Shown here: piece by piece, positions 46,437 through 55,556 of the stretch
Numbering within the stretch: the first letter of the stretch is position 1
How the letters are laid out: the number at the start of each line of letters is the position of its first letter
Assembly: GCA_002706265.1 (NCBI GenBank)
Contig: PAKU01000020.1
Coordinates: forward strand, 6,758-70,757
Source of the DNA: Polycyclovorans sp.
GTDB taxonomy: Bacteria > Pseudomonadota > Gammaproteobacteria > Nevskiales > Nevskiaceae
Reading direction: 5' to 3'
DNA: 64,000 nucleotides
Translations under genes and position numbers: made by a program
Notes under the pieces: model-generated
Database searches by the model: none
The model's input: only the letters and a program-made list of their open reading frames with translations
Told to the model about the DNA's origin: nothing

Positions 46437-48973
46437 GGGGTGTCCTCGCCGTCTTCGTCCACATCGGGGTCGACCAGGTCGCGGTAGGGCGCGTGGCTGC
46501 CGGTGAGGCGCCTGGCATCGACGCCGGCGCAGCCTTCCTGAATGGCGGTGGCGGCGTCGCGCAGCGTGGCGTCCCACGCGGCCAGTTGCTCGGGCCAGGT
46601 GAGATCGGCCGCGCGTGTCTGGGCCTTTCGGGTCGGCGGGATCAGGTAGGTCGCCCACGCGGTGCGGGCCGACAGCGCCGGGTGTCCGGCCTTCAGGTGG
46701 GCGAAGGCGATGCCGCCCAGCGGTTGAAAATCGGCAAGTCGGCGCGCCAGCACTGCATAGAGGGGCAATTGCGGGGCCTTGAGGTGGTCCCCCTTCCAGC
46801 CGCTGGGACTGGCGTCGGCGCCGGTCTTGTAGTCGATGAGCAGCACCTGCGGCCCGTCGGCGGCGGTCACCGTGTCGGCGCGGTCGAGGCGCAGGTGAAT
46901 GGGCAGGGCATCCCACTGCGCGCGCAGCGGCACTTCACAGGCAATAACCTCGAAAGGCTCCGTGCGGCGGCGCTCGTGGCCCAGCCATTCAGTGAGTTGC
47001 GAGATCAGCCGGCGGCGCTCCAGGGCGATCCAGGCGGCGCCAAAATGCCGGGCCTGCAGGCCGCTGGCGATGGCCGCGTCCACCGCCTCGCCAATGGCCG
47101 ACGCCAGGCTGTTGGGCGCCAGCGCGAGCAGCGCGGCGGAGGTTTGATGGCGCTGCCAGAAATGCATCAGCGCCTCGTGGCTGAGCCGCCCCTGCACGCT
47201 GGGGGGCACGCCGCGGGTGCGGCGCGGCAGCGGTCGGCTGCTCAAGCGGTCGACCACCACGGTGAGCAGCGGCGCAACGAAGAAGCGCTCGAAGGTGCCC
47301 GCGCTGGCGGCCACCTGTTCGGCGGGGCGCAGCACCGGCACCGGATCGTCTTCGGGCATCACCGGATCGGGCAGGGCGCGGCGGCGCCGATCGGGCACGG
47401 CGTGCGGCGCGTGGGGGCAACCGGCGGGCGGGGTCAGCGGCTGGCCCAGGTCATCCACGGCCGGCATGTAGGCCTCAACCCGGTCGGCCATGGCCATCAG
47501 CGCGGCGCGCACGGCGCGCGCCTGGGCGCTGGCCAGCAGCGGGTCGGCCTCGGGCACGCCGGCATCGCGTTGCGCCGCGAACGGCAGCAGCGGATGCGGT
47601 GAGGCACTGCCAATGGCCGCCTCGCAATTGGCGAGAATCAAGTGGTCGGCCGGAATGCCGAGCAGCTGGGTCGGCGTGCCGATGAGGATGGGCTGACCAT
47701 GTTCGACCCGGGGCTGGAAGGGACTGTTCAAAACCTCACCCAGCCATTGGCCGGCCACCGCTGAAGAGACGGGGCCCAGCAGCCGGTCGAGCTGGCCGAG
47801 CCGCTCGCTGGCTTCGAACAGCCGTCGCTCAAGCTGGAACAGATGGCTGTCGGCCTGGGTGGCGCCCAGCGGGCGGATGGCGCGCAGCCGGGCCAGCAGG
47901 TGGCGCTGCCAGTCGCTGGGCAGGGCGCGGCGCGGCGCCTGTTCCAACACCGTGACCAGCGCGGCCAGACGGTCGTGCAGTGACGGCGGTGACAGTGTGA
48001 GCAGCTCCTGGGCGTGGAGCTGGGTCCAGCCTTCGTCGAGGATGCGGCTGTCCAGCTTGGCGGCCGCCAGTGCCGCCTCGCCGCCGAGCAGCGCGGGATT
48101 GAGCAGAATCGTCTGCCAGTCGGCACTGCGCTGCGGTCGCAGACTCAGCGTCGCCAACGCCAGCCAGCCGCTCGCCAGCGCGGTGTCGCGCAGGCGCTGC
48201 GCGCTGGCCCAGCGCCACGGCAGGCGGTCACCGAGGCCCGGTTGATGCCGCCACGGCGCCAGCACTTCGGTGAGGGCTGCGTCCAGCCCGGCGCGGTGAC
48301 GGTCAAGATCGGCCACCGCCAGCAGTACCCGGGCATCGGGCCGGTCGTTGAGCATGTGCAGGACGCGCTCGGCGATGGCCCTGAACTGGCTGTGACGGTC
48401 GGGGCAGACCCGCAGCGTGGGGGGCGCGCACGGGGCCACGGCCAGGGGCGGCAGTTGCCAATGCGTCCACAGGGCTTGATGACTGGGCAGCAGCGGCCCC
48501 CAGCCGTGAGCGTGCTGCACCGCGGGCGGCGTGGCCGGCGGCGGCTGGGCCAGCAGCGCCTGGGGCAGGTGGCTGGCGGGCAGCACTTTGAGCGCCGCCA
48601 TGCGCGTCTGCACGGCGGATTGCCACTGCTGAAAAAGGCGCTGTTCCTGGGTGTAGAGCGGCGCGCCGCGGCCCAGGCGGTAATCGTGCTGCAGGTCTTC
48701 GGCCGCCATCGCCAGCCGGGCGGTGGCCTGCGGTGCGAGCAGGGGCGGGGTGGCCGGGTCGTCGTCCATCACCTGTTGCCACAGCGCGAGCCGCTGCACG
48801 TCGTTGAGCAGCCCTTCGGTCGGCCAACCTGCGGCCCAGCGCTGCTCGATGTGACGGGTGAAGCCCCCGAACGCCGGCGGGTTCCAGACCTGCGCCCCGG
48901 CCGCCCGCCGGGCGACGGCGTCGTCCAGCCCGGCTTCGCGGGCGGCAAGGTCGGTGGGCAGCAGCAGGGTCAT
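46433..48973 (-). CDS. AddB-like PD-(D/E)XK nuclease partner protein
   Basis: 846 aa. The C-terminal nuclease has FEVIACEVPLR, LRLDRADTV and VLLIDYKTGADASPSGWKGDHLKAPQLPLYA, the RecB-type motif. The N-terminal region has no clear Walker A, unlike Bacillus AddB. It resembles a group of gammaproteobacterial proteins described as probable DNA repair proteins next to addA-like genes. The start follows the family-like MTLLLPTDLAAREA. First gene of the addB-addA pair. Confidence 0.85.
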   Translation of the reverse strand: MTLLLPTDLAAREAGLDDAVARRAAGAQVWNPPAFGGFTRHIEQRWAAGWPTEGLLNDVQRLALWQQVMDDDPATPPLLAPQATARLAMAAEDLQHDYRLGRGAPLYTQEQRLFQQWQSAVQTRMAALKVLPASHLPQALLAQPPPATPPAVQHAHGWGPLLPSHQALWTHWQLPPLAVAPCAPPTLRVCPDRHSQFRAIAERVLHMLNDRPDARVLLAVADLDRHRAGLDAALTEVLAPWRHQPGLGDRLPWRWASAQRLRDTALASGWLALATLSLRPQRSADWQTILLNPALLGGEAALAAAKLDSRILDEGWTQLHAQELLTLSPPSLHDRLAALVTVLEQAPRRALPSDWQRHLLARLRAIRPLGATQADSHLFQLERRLFEASERLGQLDRLLGPVSSAVAGQWLGEVLNSPFQPRVEHGQPILIGTPTQLLGIPADHLILANCEAAIGSASPHPLLPFAAQRDAGVPEADPLLASAQARAVRAALMAMADRVEAYMPAVDDLGQPLTPPAGCPHAPHAVPDRRRRALPDPVMPEDDPVPVLRPAEQVAASAGTFERFFVAPLLTVVVDRLSSRPLPRRTRGVPPSVQGRLSHEALMHFWQRHQTSAALLALAPNSLASAIGEAVDAAIASGLQARHFGAAWIALERRRLISQLTEWLGHERRRTEPFEVIACEVPLRAQWDALPIHLRLDRADTVTAADGPQVLLIDYKTGADASPSGWKGDHLKAPQLPLYAVLARRLADFQPLGGIAFAHLKAGHPALSARTAWATYLIPPTRKAQTRAADLTWPEQLAAWDATLRDAATAIQEGCAGVDARRLTGSHAPYRDLVDPDVDEDGEDTP

Positions 48974-48997
48974 GGGCGGTCAGGGCTGTAAAACACG

Positions 48998-49020
48998 AAA
49001 CCCCTCAAGTTGAGGGGTTT
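48998..49020 (-). terminator. Hairpin terminator after ferredoxin
   Basis: AAACCCCTCA (48998-49007), loop AGT, TGAGGGGTTT (49011-49020). On the minus strand the stem follows the ferredoxin stop by 13 bp and is followed by CGTGTTTT. It separates the fdxA gene from the downstream addB gene. Confidence 0.7.
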
Positions 49021-49033
49021 GGGGTCTGCGTGC

Positions 49034-49357
49034 TTACTGTTCCAGCAAGGCCAGCTTGTCGGGCTTGCCATCCCATTCAGCGGCATCGGGCAGCCCGTCC
49101 TTCTTTTCGGTGATGACGGGCCATTTTTTGGCCAAAGCGGCGTTGAGGTCAAGGAAGTGCGCCTGGTCTTCGGGCAGGTCGTCCTCGGCAAAGATGGCCT
49201 CGGCCGGGCATTCGGGCTCGCACAGGGTGCAGTCGATGCACTCTTCCGGATCGATCGCCAGAAAATTGGGGCCTTCGTGAAAGCAGTCCACCGGGCACAC
49301 TTCAACGCAATCGGTGTATTTGCACTTGATGCAGTTGTCGGTAACGACAAAGGTCAT
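49034..49357 (-). CDS. fdxA: 7Fe ferredoxin (FdxA type)
   Basis: 107 aa. The N-terminal cluster residues are in [22 protein letters not shown] and [17 protein letters not shown], giving one 3Fe-4S and one 4Fe-4S site. A C-terminal extension of about 45 residues ([28 protein letters not shown]) is normal for this group. It is an electron carrier with an unknown partner. Well-placed purine-rich RBS. Monocistronic. Confidence 0.93.
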   Translation of the reverse strand: MTFVVTDNCIKCKYTDCVEVCPVDCFHEGPNFLAIDPEECIDCTLCEPECPAEAIFAEDDLPEDQAHFLDLNAALAKKWPVITEKKDGLPDAAEWDGKPDKLALLEQ

Positions 49358-49430
49358 GGGAGGGGTCCTGATCAGGGCGGCGGGCGGGCGCGCCGGGCTT
49401 TAAATTGACGCAATAGTGTAATGGATGCCG

Positions 49431-49976
49431 CTATCGCGCCGGGAGTCTGACCACCTCGTGATGGACGCGCGAAATACCCAGCCGGCGGTCCTCGAAGAAG
49501 GCCCGCAGCGCGATCTCAATCGTGCGAAAGGCGATCTCGGACCAGGGGATGTCTTCTTCCCGCATCAGGCAGACCTCGCTGCTTTCCGGCGTGGGTCCGA
49601 AATGGGCGTCGGCGGCCAGAGTGCCGTGATAAATGAGGTACACCTGATCGACGCGGGGAATGTCCATGACGGCCACCAGGCGACCCATGGTGACCAGGGC
49701 CTGAGATTCTTCAATGGTTTCGCGCGCGGCGCCTTCGGCCGTGGTTTCACCCATTTCCAGATAGCCCGCCGGCACGGTCCATTTGCCGATGCGCGGCAGG
49801 ATGTCGCGCTTGCACATCAGGATGCGGCCATCCGGGGTTTCGGGAATGCAACCCACCACCATCTTGGGATTGATGTAGTGCACCGCGCTGCAGACCGGGC
49901 ACACGGCGCGCGGCTGGTGGTCACCCTCGGGAATGCGGTGCTCGACGGCGTGGCCGCAACTGGAGCAGAACTTCAT
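49431..49976 (-). CDS. Nudix hydrolase with zinc-ribbon N-terminus (NudC-like)
   Basis: 181 aa. N-terminal KFCSSCGHAV and VCPVCSAVHY make a C4 zinc ribbon. The Nudix box is GYLEMGETTAEGAARETIEESQA, with the REtxEE core intact but the final Gly changed. It probably cleaves a nucleoside diphosphate derivative such as NADH; its length and zinc ribbon suggest NudC-like, shortened at the N-terminus. The start overlaps the stop of the next upstream L,D-transpeptidase (ATGA). Confidence 0.85.
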   Translation of the reverse strand: MKFCSSCGHAVEHRIPEGDHQPRAVCPVCSAVHYINPKMVVGCIPETPDGRILMCKRDILPRIGKWTVPAGYLEMGETTAEGAARETIEESQALVTMGRLVAVMDIPRVDQVYLIYHGTLAADAHFGPTPESSEVCLMREEDIPWSEIAFRTIEIALRAFFEDRRLGISRVHHEVVRLPAR

Positions 49977-50839
49977 GGTTGGATTGACGGATCGGGCACG
50001 AACGAGGGCGTTACTTTGACACGGTCGCCGACCCGCAGTGCGGCGCTGAGTTCGGCAATGTCGGCGTTGTGCATGCGGATGCAGCCATAGCTGGCGGCAA
50101 GACCGATGGATGCCGGGTTGTTGGTGCCGTGAATGCCGATGCGGTCCTGCAATTGCACGAAGATGTCGCCCAGCGGGTTGTCAGGTCCGGGCGGCACCAC
50201 CGGCGGCAGCGGCTCCCCCCGGCGGGCGTGATCGCGCCGGATTGACGGCGTTGGGTACCACGCGGGCTGGTGGTGAATGTGCTCCACGGTGAAAGTCTGC
50301 AGGGGCGTCGGATTGTCGGGGGTGCCGACCGAGACCGGGTAGCTGCGCACCTGATCATCATCGACGCGCAGGTACAGACGCCTGGCGCCCCGATCGACGA
50401 TCACCCGCAGCGCCGGATCGGGCCAGCGGTGCAGATCGTCGGGTTCGGGAGAAGGGGCGGGCTGGGGCGTGGCCACCGGCATCGCTTGGGCATCGACGGT
50501 GATCGCCAGCCGGCCTTCGGCATCGCGCGTCTCGCGGTATTCGCGCATGCGCCATCCCGCCTGCTGATAGACCCAGGCGAGGGTGTCGAAACGCCATTCG
50601 GCAGGATCCGCCAGGGCCTCGCCCGGCGGGGGTGGATGGGCCAGCACCCTGAGCAGCAGCGGCCGGTCGACCGAATCCGGCAAGGGCGATGCGAAGACGA
50701 TGCCGGGCATCGGGTCGGGCGCTTGCGACGATGCGACAGGCTGCGGCGTGGCGGCGCAGCCGGCACACAGGCCGGCCAGCAGCATCACCCCCCAGGCAGC
50801 GGAGTCGCGAGTGCGATGCAGAAGTGAGTGTCGGCCCAT
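49973..50839 (-). CDS. L,D-transpeptidase (YkuD) lipoprotein
   Basis: 288 aa. The N-terminus has a hydrophobic segment and a lipobox-like LLAGLCAGC, so it is probably anchored in the envelope. The YkuD domain (about 140-280) has the catalytic HGTNNPASIGLAASYGCIRMHNADI with the His and Cys (in SYGCIRM). It would make 3-3 peptidoglycan crosslinks or attach proteins to the wall. The C-terminus is slightly cut short after the domain. It overlaps the Nudix gene by 4 bp. Confidence 0.88.
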   Translation of the reverse strand: MGRHSLLHRTRDSAAWGVMLLAGLCAGCAATPQPVASSQAPDPMPGIVFASPLPDSVDRPLLLRVLAHPPPPGEALADPAEWRFDTLAWVYQQAGWRMREYRETRDAEGRLAITVDAQAMPVATPQPAPSPEPDDLHRWPDPALRVIVDRGARRLYLRVDDDQVRSYPVSVGTPDNPTPLQTFTVEHIHHQPAWYPTPSIRRDHARRGEPLPPVVPPGPDNPLGDIFVQLQDRIGIHGTNNPASIGLAASYGCIRMHNADIAELSAALRVGDRVKVTPSFVPDPSIQP

Positions 50840-50918
50840 GCGTGAAAGTGTAAGGGGTCGAAGTTGCCGGGTCCGTCGATTGCGGCGCGGCGTTGCCAGT
50901 GGTCGCAGGGCGCCGGGG

Positions 50919-52268
50919 TCAGTCCAGCGATCGGGCGCGTTGGCCGGCCTCGGTCAGCGCATTGCCGAAATCCACCAGGCGCGCCTCGACGGCGGCGGCG
51001 TCTTCGGCGGCGGGAAGCGCGGTGCGCGCTTCGCGGCAGACGATGGCGGCTTGCCGCTGCAGGGCGGCCCGGTCTTCGTCCCGCGTGCTGTGGCGGGCGA
51101 TCAGGGTGAGCACCGCCATCAGACGCAGGGTCAGCGCGGTGTTGGGTCGTGCGACCTCGCGCAAGGGGTCGAGGGCCGAGTCCAGCACGACCGGAAACGA
51201 CAGGTCAGCACGCCAGACGCGCAGACGGCGATGGGTGTCCCTGAGGCACCGGGACGGGCAGTCCAGCTGGATGAGCCGGGTCAGGGCCGAGCCGATGCGA
51301 TCGACGCAGCTGATGGCCGTGATCGGGTCGTTGATGCCGGGCGACATGGCCCTGAGCGCCATCTCCACCAGCTGCGCGAGTGGAAAGCCGAGGTCCTGCT
51401 CAGACGTGCGCTGGTTGCCCACCACGAAGCAGCGGCTGATGCGGCCGGCCAGCGCCGCGTCGACGCGCTCACCCGGCCAGGCGTGCAGCAGCGGGTCGCC
51501 GCGGGTCAGGTAGTCGCCGGGGGTGGGGTGCACTTCAAGCACCAGATCGTGCGCGCAGGCCAGGCGCAGCAGGCTGTCGCCGTCAATGATCTGCAGATAG
51601 CCGTCACCGCGCGCGGCAACCCTTTTCGAGTTCGCCTGAAACCCGGCGGGCAAGGCCGCAGGGGCTTCGGGCTGCGGCGAGCGCGGGGCATTGCCGAAGC
51701 GGTCGATGCAGGCGTTGAGTTCGCGGCCCACACGGCCGACGACCTCGCTGCTCTGAATCATCACCGAGACGTGGTGAATGAAGTAGATGAACACCCACAG
51801 GCTGGCGAGCGCGAACACCACGCCAATGGAGACCGACAATTGCGGCACGAACTCATCGCCCTCGGTGTGGCGGATGGTGCGCAACACCAGCAGGCAGTAG
51901 AAAAAGGTGGCGATGAAGGTGCCCAGCACCCACTGGTTGACGCGGTCGCGCATGAAATTGCGCAGCAGTCGCGGCCCCAGCTGTGAGGAGGCCAGCGACA
52001 ACGCGACCAGGGTCATCGAAAAAACCACCCCGGCAATGGTCATCATCGAACCCGCAATGACGCTCAACACATCGCTGGCGCCGTCGGGGCCGCCGCCGTA
52101 AAGCCAGCCCTGCGCCCAGGACTGGGCTTCGATCCATCGGCTGGCCACACGGTCGTCCAGCCAGACGGTGGCAACTGCCAGCAGCCCGGCCGCGGCGGCC
52201 ATCACCGACGGCAGGAACCAGAAACTCGACCTGAGCCGAATCAACCACTTGAGCAGTTGCGCCTTCAT
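50919..52268 (-). CDS. DUF2254 membrane protein
   Basis: 449 aa. Hydrophobic segments are seen at about 13-35 (FWFLPSVMAAAAGLLAVATVWL), 70-95 (VLSVIAGSMMTIAGVVFSMTLV), 112-130 (WVLGTFIATFFYCLLVL) and 145-168 (SVSIGVVFALASLWVFIYFIHH), followed by a cytoplasmic C-terminal region with the GFPLAQLVEMALRAMSPGINDPITA block. Function unknown; the first four helices and the SPGINDP core match the family. The start follows AGGA and is 10 bp after the hemerythrin stop; both are likely one transcript. Confidence 0.85.
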   Translation of the reverse strand: MKAQLLKWLIRLRSSFWFLPSVMAAAAGLLAVATVWLDDRVASRWIEAQSWAQGWLYGGGPDGASDVLSVIAGSMMTIAGVVFSMTLVALSLASSQLGPRLLRNFMRDRVNQWVLGTFIATFFYCLLVLRTIRHTEGDEFVPQLSVSIGVVFALASLWVFIYFIHHVSVMIQSSEVVGRVGRELNACIDRFGNAPRSPQPEAPAALPAGFQANSKRVAARGDGYLQIIDGDSLLRLACAHDLVLEVHPTPGDYLTRGDPLLHAWPGERVDAALAGRISRCFVVGNQRTSEQDLGFPLAQLVEMALRAMSPGINDPITAISCVDRIGSALTRLIQLDCPSRCLRDTHRRLRVWRADLSFPVVLDSALDPLREVARPNTALTLRLMAVLTLIARHSTRDEDRAALQRQAAIVCREARTALPAAEDAAAVEARLVDFGNALTEAGQRARSLD

Positions 52269-52278
52269 GCCGCGATCC

Positions 52279-52737
52279 TCAGGAGGCGGCGAAGCTGCGG
52301 TGCATGCGGGCGTAGTCTTTGCGGTACTGGGCGGCCAGCGAAACCTTCTGTGCGTCGCTGAGAATCTTGCCGGAGACCTGGAAGAACTTCTTTTCTTCTT
52401 CGCGCAGGTGGTGATGCACCTTGTGCGACAGCTGCCGGGCGGTTTCGATCCAGGCCTCGTCGTGACCGTCGATGGACTGCAAGTCTTCCACGAGTTCATC
52501 GATCTGGTGATGCTCGTGCAGGGCATGACGCGATGACCACAGGCCCATGTCGTCCATCAACATGGGCACATACAGAAAGCGTTCTTCCGCAGCCTCGTGC
52601 GCCGCCATCTCGTGGCGCGTCTGGGTGAACAGGTCCAGACGCGCGCGCGTCCCGGGTTGGGTGCGCAGCAGCTTTCTGAACAGGCTGCGCTGTATTTCAT
52701 GGCTTTCACGAAGGGCGTCGTAGAGGGTTTCTGACAT
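52279..52737 (-). CDS. Hemerythrin HHE domain protein
   Basis: 152 aa, four-helix bundle. His/Glu ligand positions include LRESHEIQRSLF, HEAAEERFLYVPML, HALHEHHQIDEL and SHKVHHHLREEEKKFFQ, consistent with a di-iron site. Such proteins bind O2 or sense iron/NO. Upstream of a DUF2254 gene on the same strand. The 227 bp between it and glcB is the divergent control region; a TAAAAT box at 52893-52898 is a weak -10 candidate for glcB. Confidence 0.88.
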   Translation of the reverse strand: MSETLYDALRESHEIQRSLFRKLLRTQPGTRARLDLFTQTRHEMAAHEAAEERFLYVPMLMDDMGLWSSRHALHEHHQIDELVEDLQSIDGHDEAWIETARQLSHKVHHHLREEEKKFFQVSGKILSDAQKVSLAAQYRKDYARMHRSFAAS

Positions 52738-52964
52738 GGCGAGCTTCCTGGTAAGGGGGCGGTTGAAATGGGCCGGAGCGTGGGGCGCACCGGGGACGGA
52801 TACTGAATGCGGGTCCCGTGCCTGTGTTCTTCGATGCGAAACGCTTCAGCGCATTTGTCGGGTTTTTAGCATCGTGATACCGACCCTTCGATTAAAATAG
52901 CGGCGTTCTCGCGCCGCTGGCGGCTGCGACGTCATTCATTTGTTCATCCCTCAGGACCCCTGCC

Positions 52965-55136
52965 ATGACCCAATCCGTTGCCGTTGGCGGCCTCAACATC
53001 AATGCCGACCTCAAAGCGCTGATCGACAGCGAGATCTGCCCGGGGACCGGTGTCGCGCCGGATCATTTCTGGTCGTCGTTCGAGGCCATCATCAATGAAT
53101 TCACACCGCGCAACCGTGCATTGCTGGCGCATCGCGACGCGTTGCAGACGCAGATCGACGACTGGCACAAGGCCCGCAAGGGTCAGCCGCATGACGCGGC
53201 CGCCTACAAGGCCTTTCTGGGCGAGATTGGCTACCTGCAGCCCGAGCCGGCCGACTTTGTCATCGACACCCGCAACGTCGACACCGAGATCGCCGAACAG
53301 GCGGGGCCGCAGTTGGTGGTGCCGGTCAAGAACGCGCGCTATGCCCTGAATGCGGCCAACGCGCGCTGGGGCAGCCTGTACGACGCGCTGTACGGCTCCG
53401 ATGTGATTCCCGAAACCGATGGTGCCGAGCGGGCCGGCGGCTACAACCCCAAGCGGGGCGCCAGGGTGATCGCCTTTGCCCGGGCGCATCTCGACACCGC
53501 GGCGCCCTTGGCGACCGGCCGCCATGCCGATGCCAAGGCCTACGCCATCGTCAACGGCGCGCTGCAGGTGACCCTGGCCGACGGCGCCACCACGGGCCTC
53601 GCGCACCCTGAAAAATGCGTGGCTTATTCGGGCGATGCCGCGTCTCCCAGCGCGGTGCTGCTGAAGAACAACGGTCTGCACATTGAAATACAGATCGACC
53701 CGCAAAGCCCCATCGGCGCCACCGACGCTGCGGGCGTCAAAGACCTGCTGGTCGAGGCCGCCATCACCACCATCATGGACTGCGAGGATTCGGTCGCCGC
53801 CGTCGATGCCGAAGACAAGATCGAGGTCTACCGCAACTGGCTGGGCCTGATGAAAGGCACGCTGGAAGAGCAGGTGCAGAAGGGCGGCAAGACCCTCACC
53901 CGGCGCCTCAGCGAAGACCGCTTCTACACGGCGCTGGACGGCGGTGAGCTGCGCCTGCCGGGCCGCAGCCTGCTGTTCGTGCGCAATGTGGGCCACCTGA
54001 TGACCAACCCCGCCATTGTCGACAGGCACGGCAGGGAAGTCTTCGAGGGCATCATGGACGGCATGGTCACCGTGCTGGCCGCGATGCACGACCTCAAGGC
54101 CGACAAGACCCGGCGCGACCACAAGGGCAACTCGCGCGCCGGCTCGGTGTACATCGTCAAGCCGAAGATGCACGGGCCCGACGAAGTGGCCTTTGCCAAT
54201 GACCTGTTCGCCGCCATCGAGAAGGCGCTGGGGCTGCCCGCGTACACGCTGAAAATCGGCATCATGGACGAGGAGCGCCGCACCACCGTGAACCTCAAGG
54301 CCTGCATTCTGGCCGCCCGGCACCGGGTGGTGTTCATCAACACCGGGTTCCTCGACCGCACCGGCGACGAGATCCACACCTCGATGCACGCCGGACCCAT
54401 GGTCGCCAAGACCCAGATGAAGCAGCAGACCTGGATCACCGCCTACGAAGACTGGAACGTGGATGTGGGCATCCGCTGCGGCCTGCCGGGCAAGGCGCAG
54501 ATCGGCAAGGGCATGTGGGCCATGCCCGACGAGATGGCGGCCATGCTCAAGCAGAAGATCGGTCATCCCATGGCAGGGGCGACCACCGCGTGGGTGCCGT
54601 CGCCCACCGGCGCCACCCTGCACAGCACCCATTACCACCAGGTGGACGTGTTTGCGCGCATCGAAGAATTGCGCAGCCGGCCGCAGGCCAAGGTTGATGA
54701 CCTGCTCTGCATTCCGCTGGGAGAGCGACCCTCGATGACAGAGGTGCGGCGCGAGCTGGACAACAGCGCGCAGACCATTCTGGGCTACGTGGTGCGCTGG
54801 ATCGACCAGGGCGTGGGCTGCTCCAAAGTCCCCGACATCAACGACGTGGGGCTGATGGAAGACCGCGCCACCCTGAGGATTTCCAGCCAGCACATCGCCA
54901 ACTGGTTGCTGCATGGATGCTGTACAAAAGATCAGGTCCTCGAAACCTTCGAGCGCATGGCCGAGATCGTCGACCGTCAGAACGCTGGGGATCCCGCCTA
55001 TCAGCCCATGGCGCCGGGATTTGGCGGCACTGCCTTCAAGGCCGCGCTGGCGCTGGTGTTCGAGGGGTGTGAACAGCCCAGCGGCTACACCGAGCCCCTG
55101 CTGCACGCCTACCGTCTGAAGCGCAAGGCGGCCTGA
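52965..55136 (+). CDS. glcB: Malate synthase G
   Basis: 723 aa, the usual length of the G isoform. It condenses glyoxylate with acetyl-CoA to malate. The N-terminus ([21 protein letters not shown]), the catalytic core with [43 protein letters not shown] and the C-terminal [38 protein letters not shown] block are intact. The gene is monocistronic. It would let the cell use acetyl-CoA made by the fatty-acid genes in this window, if isocitrate lyase is present elsewhere. Confidence 0.97.
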   Translation: MTQSVAVGGLNINADLKALIDSEICPGTGVAPDHFWSSFEAIINEFTPRNRALLAHRDALQTQIDDWHKARKGQPHDAAAYKAFLGEIGYLQPEPADFVIDTRNVDTEIAEQAGPQLVVPVKNARYALNAANARWGSLYDALYGSDVIPETDGAERAGGYNPKRGARVIAFARAHLDTAAPLATGRHADAKAYAIVNGALQVTLADGATTGLAHPEKCVAYSGDAASPSAVLLKNNGLHIEIQIDPQSPIGATDAAGVKDLLVEAAITTIMDCEDSVAAVDAEDKIEVYRNWLGLMKGTLEEQVQKGGKTLTRRLSEDRFYTALDGGELRLPGRSLLFVRNVGHLMTNPAIVDRHGREVFEGIMDGMVTVLAAMHDLKADKTRRDHKGNSRAGSVYIVKPKMHGPDEVAFANDLFAAIEKALGLPAYTLKIGIMDEERRTTVNLKACILAARHRVVFINTGFLDRTGDEIHTSMHAGPMVAKTQMKQQTWITAYEDWNVDVGIRCGLPGKAQIGKGMWAMPDEMAAMLKQKIGHPMAGATTAWVPSPTGATLHSTHYHQVDVFARIEELRSRPQAKVDDLLCIPLGERPSMTEVRRELDNSAQTILGYVVRWIDQGVGCSKVPDINDVGLMEDRATLRISSQHIANWLLHGCCTKDQVLETFERMAEIVDRQNAGDPAYQPMAPGFGGTAFKAALALVFEGCEQPSGYTEPLLHAYRLKRKAA

Positions 55137-55193
55137 TCAGTCACCGGGCGGGGCGCGCCGGGTCATCGGCGCGACCCGTCCAGAGGGTGGCGA

Positions 55194-55433
55194 TCAGTGG
55201 AGGTCGATCGTGGTGCTGAGCCTCAGCGTCAGGGGCGGGTTGCGCGGGGTGGCCGCGTCGCCGGATGGGGCCGGTCTGGCGACTGCCGGCGCATCGGCGT
55301 AGGCCAGATCGACCAGGGCAGTGCTGCCATTGAAGGTCAACACCAGTCCGGCGATCACGCCGACACCCAGTGCGGCGCCGAGCTGCCGGCGCTGAACCCG
55401 GCGCAGGCTGTCTTGATGGTAGATTTTCAACAT
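55194..55433 (-). CDS. Small envelope protein of unknown function
   Basis: 79 aa. It begins MLKIYHQDSLRRVQRRQLG, then has one hydrophobic segment (AALGVGVIAGLVLTFNGSTALVDLAYA) and a Pro-rich tail (ADAPAVARPAPSGDAATPRNPP). The pattern is a short inner-membrane anchor or uncleaved signal. AGGAG stands before the ATG. It converges on glcB; longer frames upstream have no support. Confidence 0.6.
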   Translation of the reverse strand: MLKIYHQDSLRRVQRRQLGAALGVGVIAGLVLTFNGSTALVDLAYADAPAVARPAPSGDAATPRNPPLTLRLSTTIDLH

Positions 55434-55556
55434 GCCCGATCTCCTGAAGAGTGACGATGGACGGCGGCGAGCAGCCTCCCTGATCGGCGGCGTCGATGCC
55501 AGCGCAAAACCGGGGTCTTCGACCGGCGGCCGTGTCGAGCGGCAGAACGGTCGTTG

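Noticed and set aside
52738-52964. A glcB promoter built on the TAAAAT box
   Set aside because: No acceptable -35 hexamer lies 16-18 bp upstream, so I mention it only as a weak -10 candidate.
52944-55106. A 720-residue minus-strand frame opposite glcB
   Set aside because: It is antisense to a complete malate synthase G gene; long shadow frames are expected in GC-rich coding DNA. No RBS or family motif. The same reasoning applies to the long frames opposite the nuclease-helicase (55725-57887), lysS (36046-37911), uvrC (38201-40138), the acyl-CoA dehydrogenase (31451-33052) and the AddA-like gene (44199-46487).
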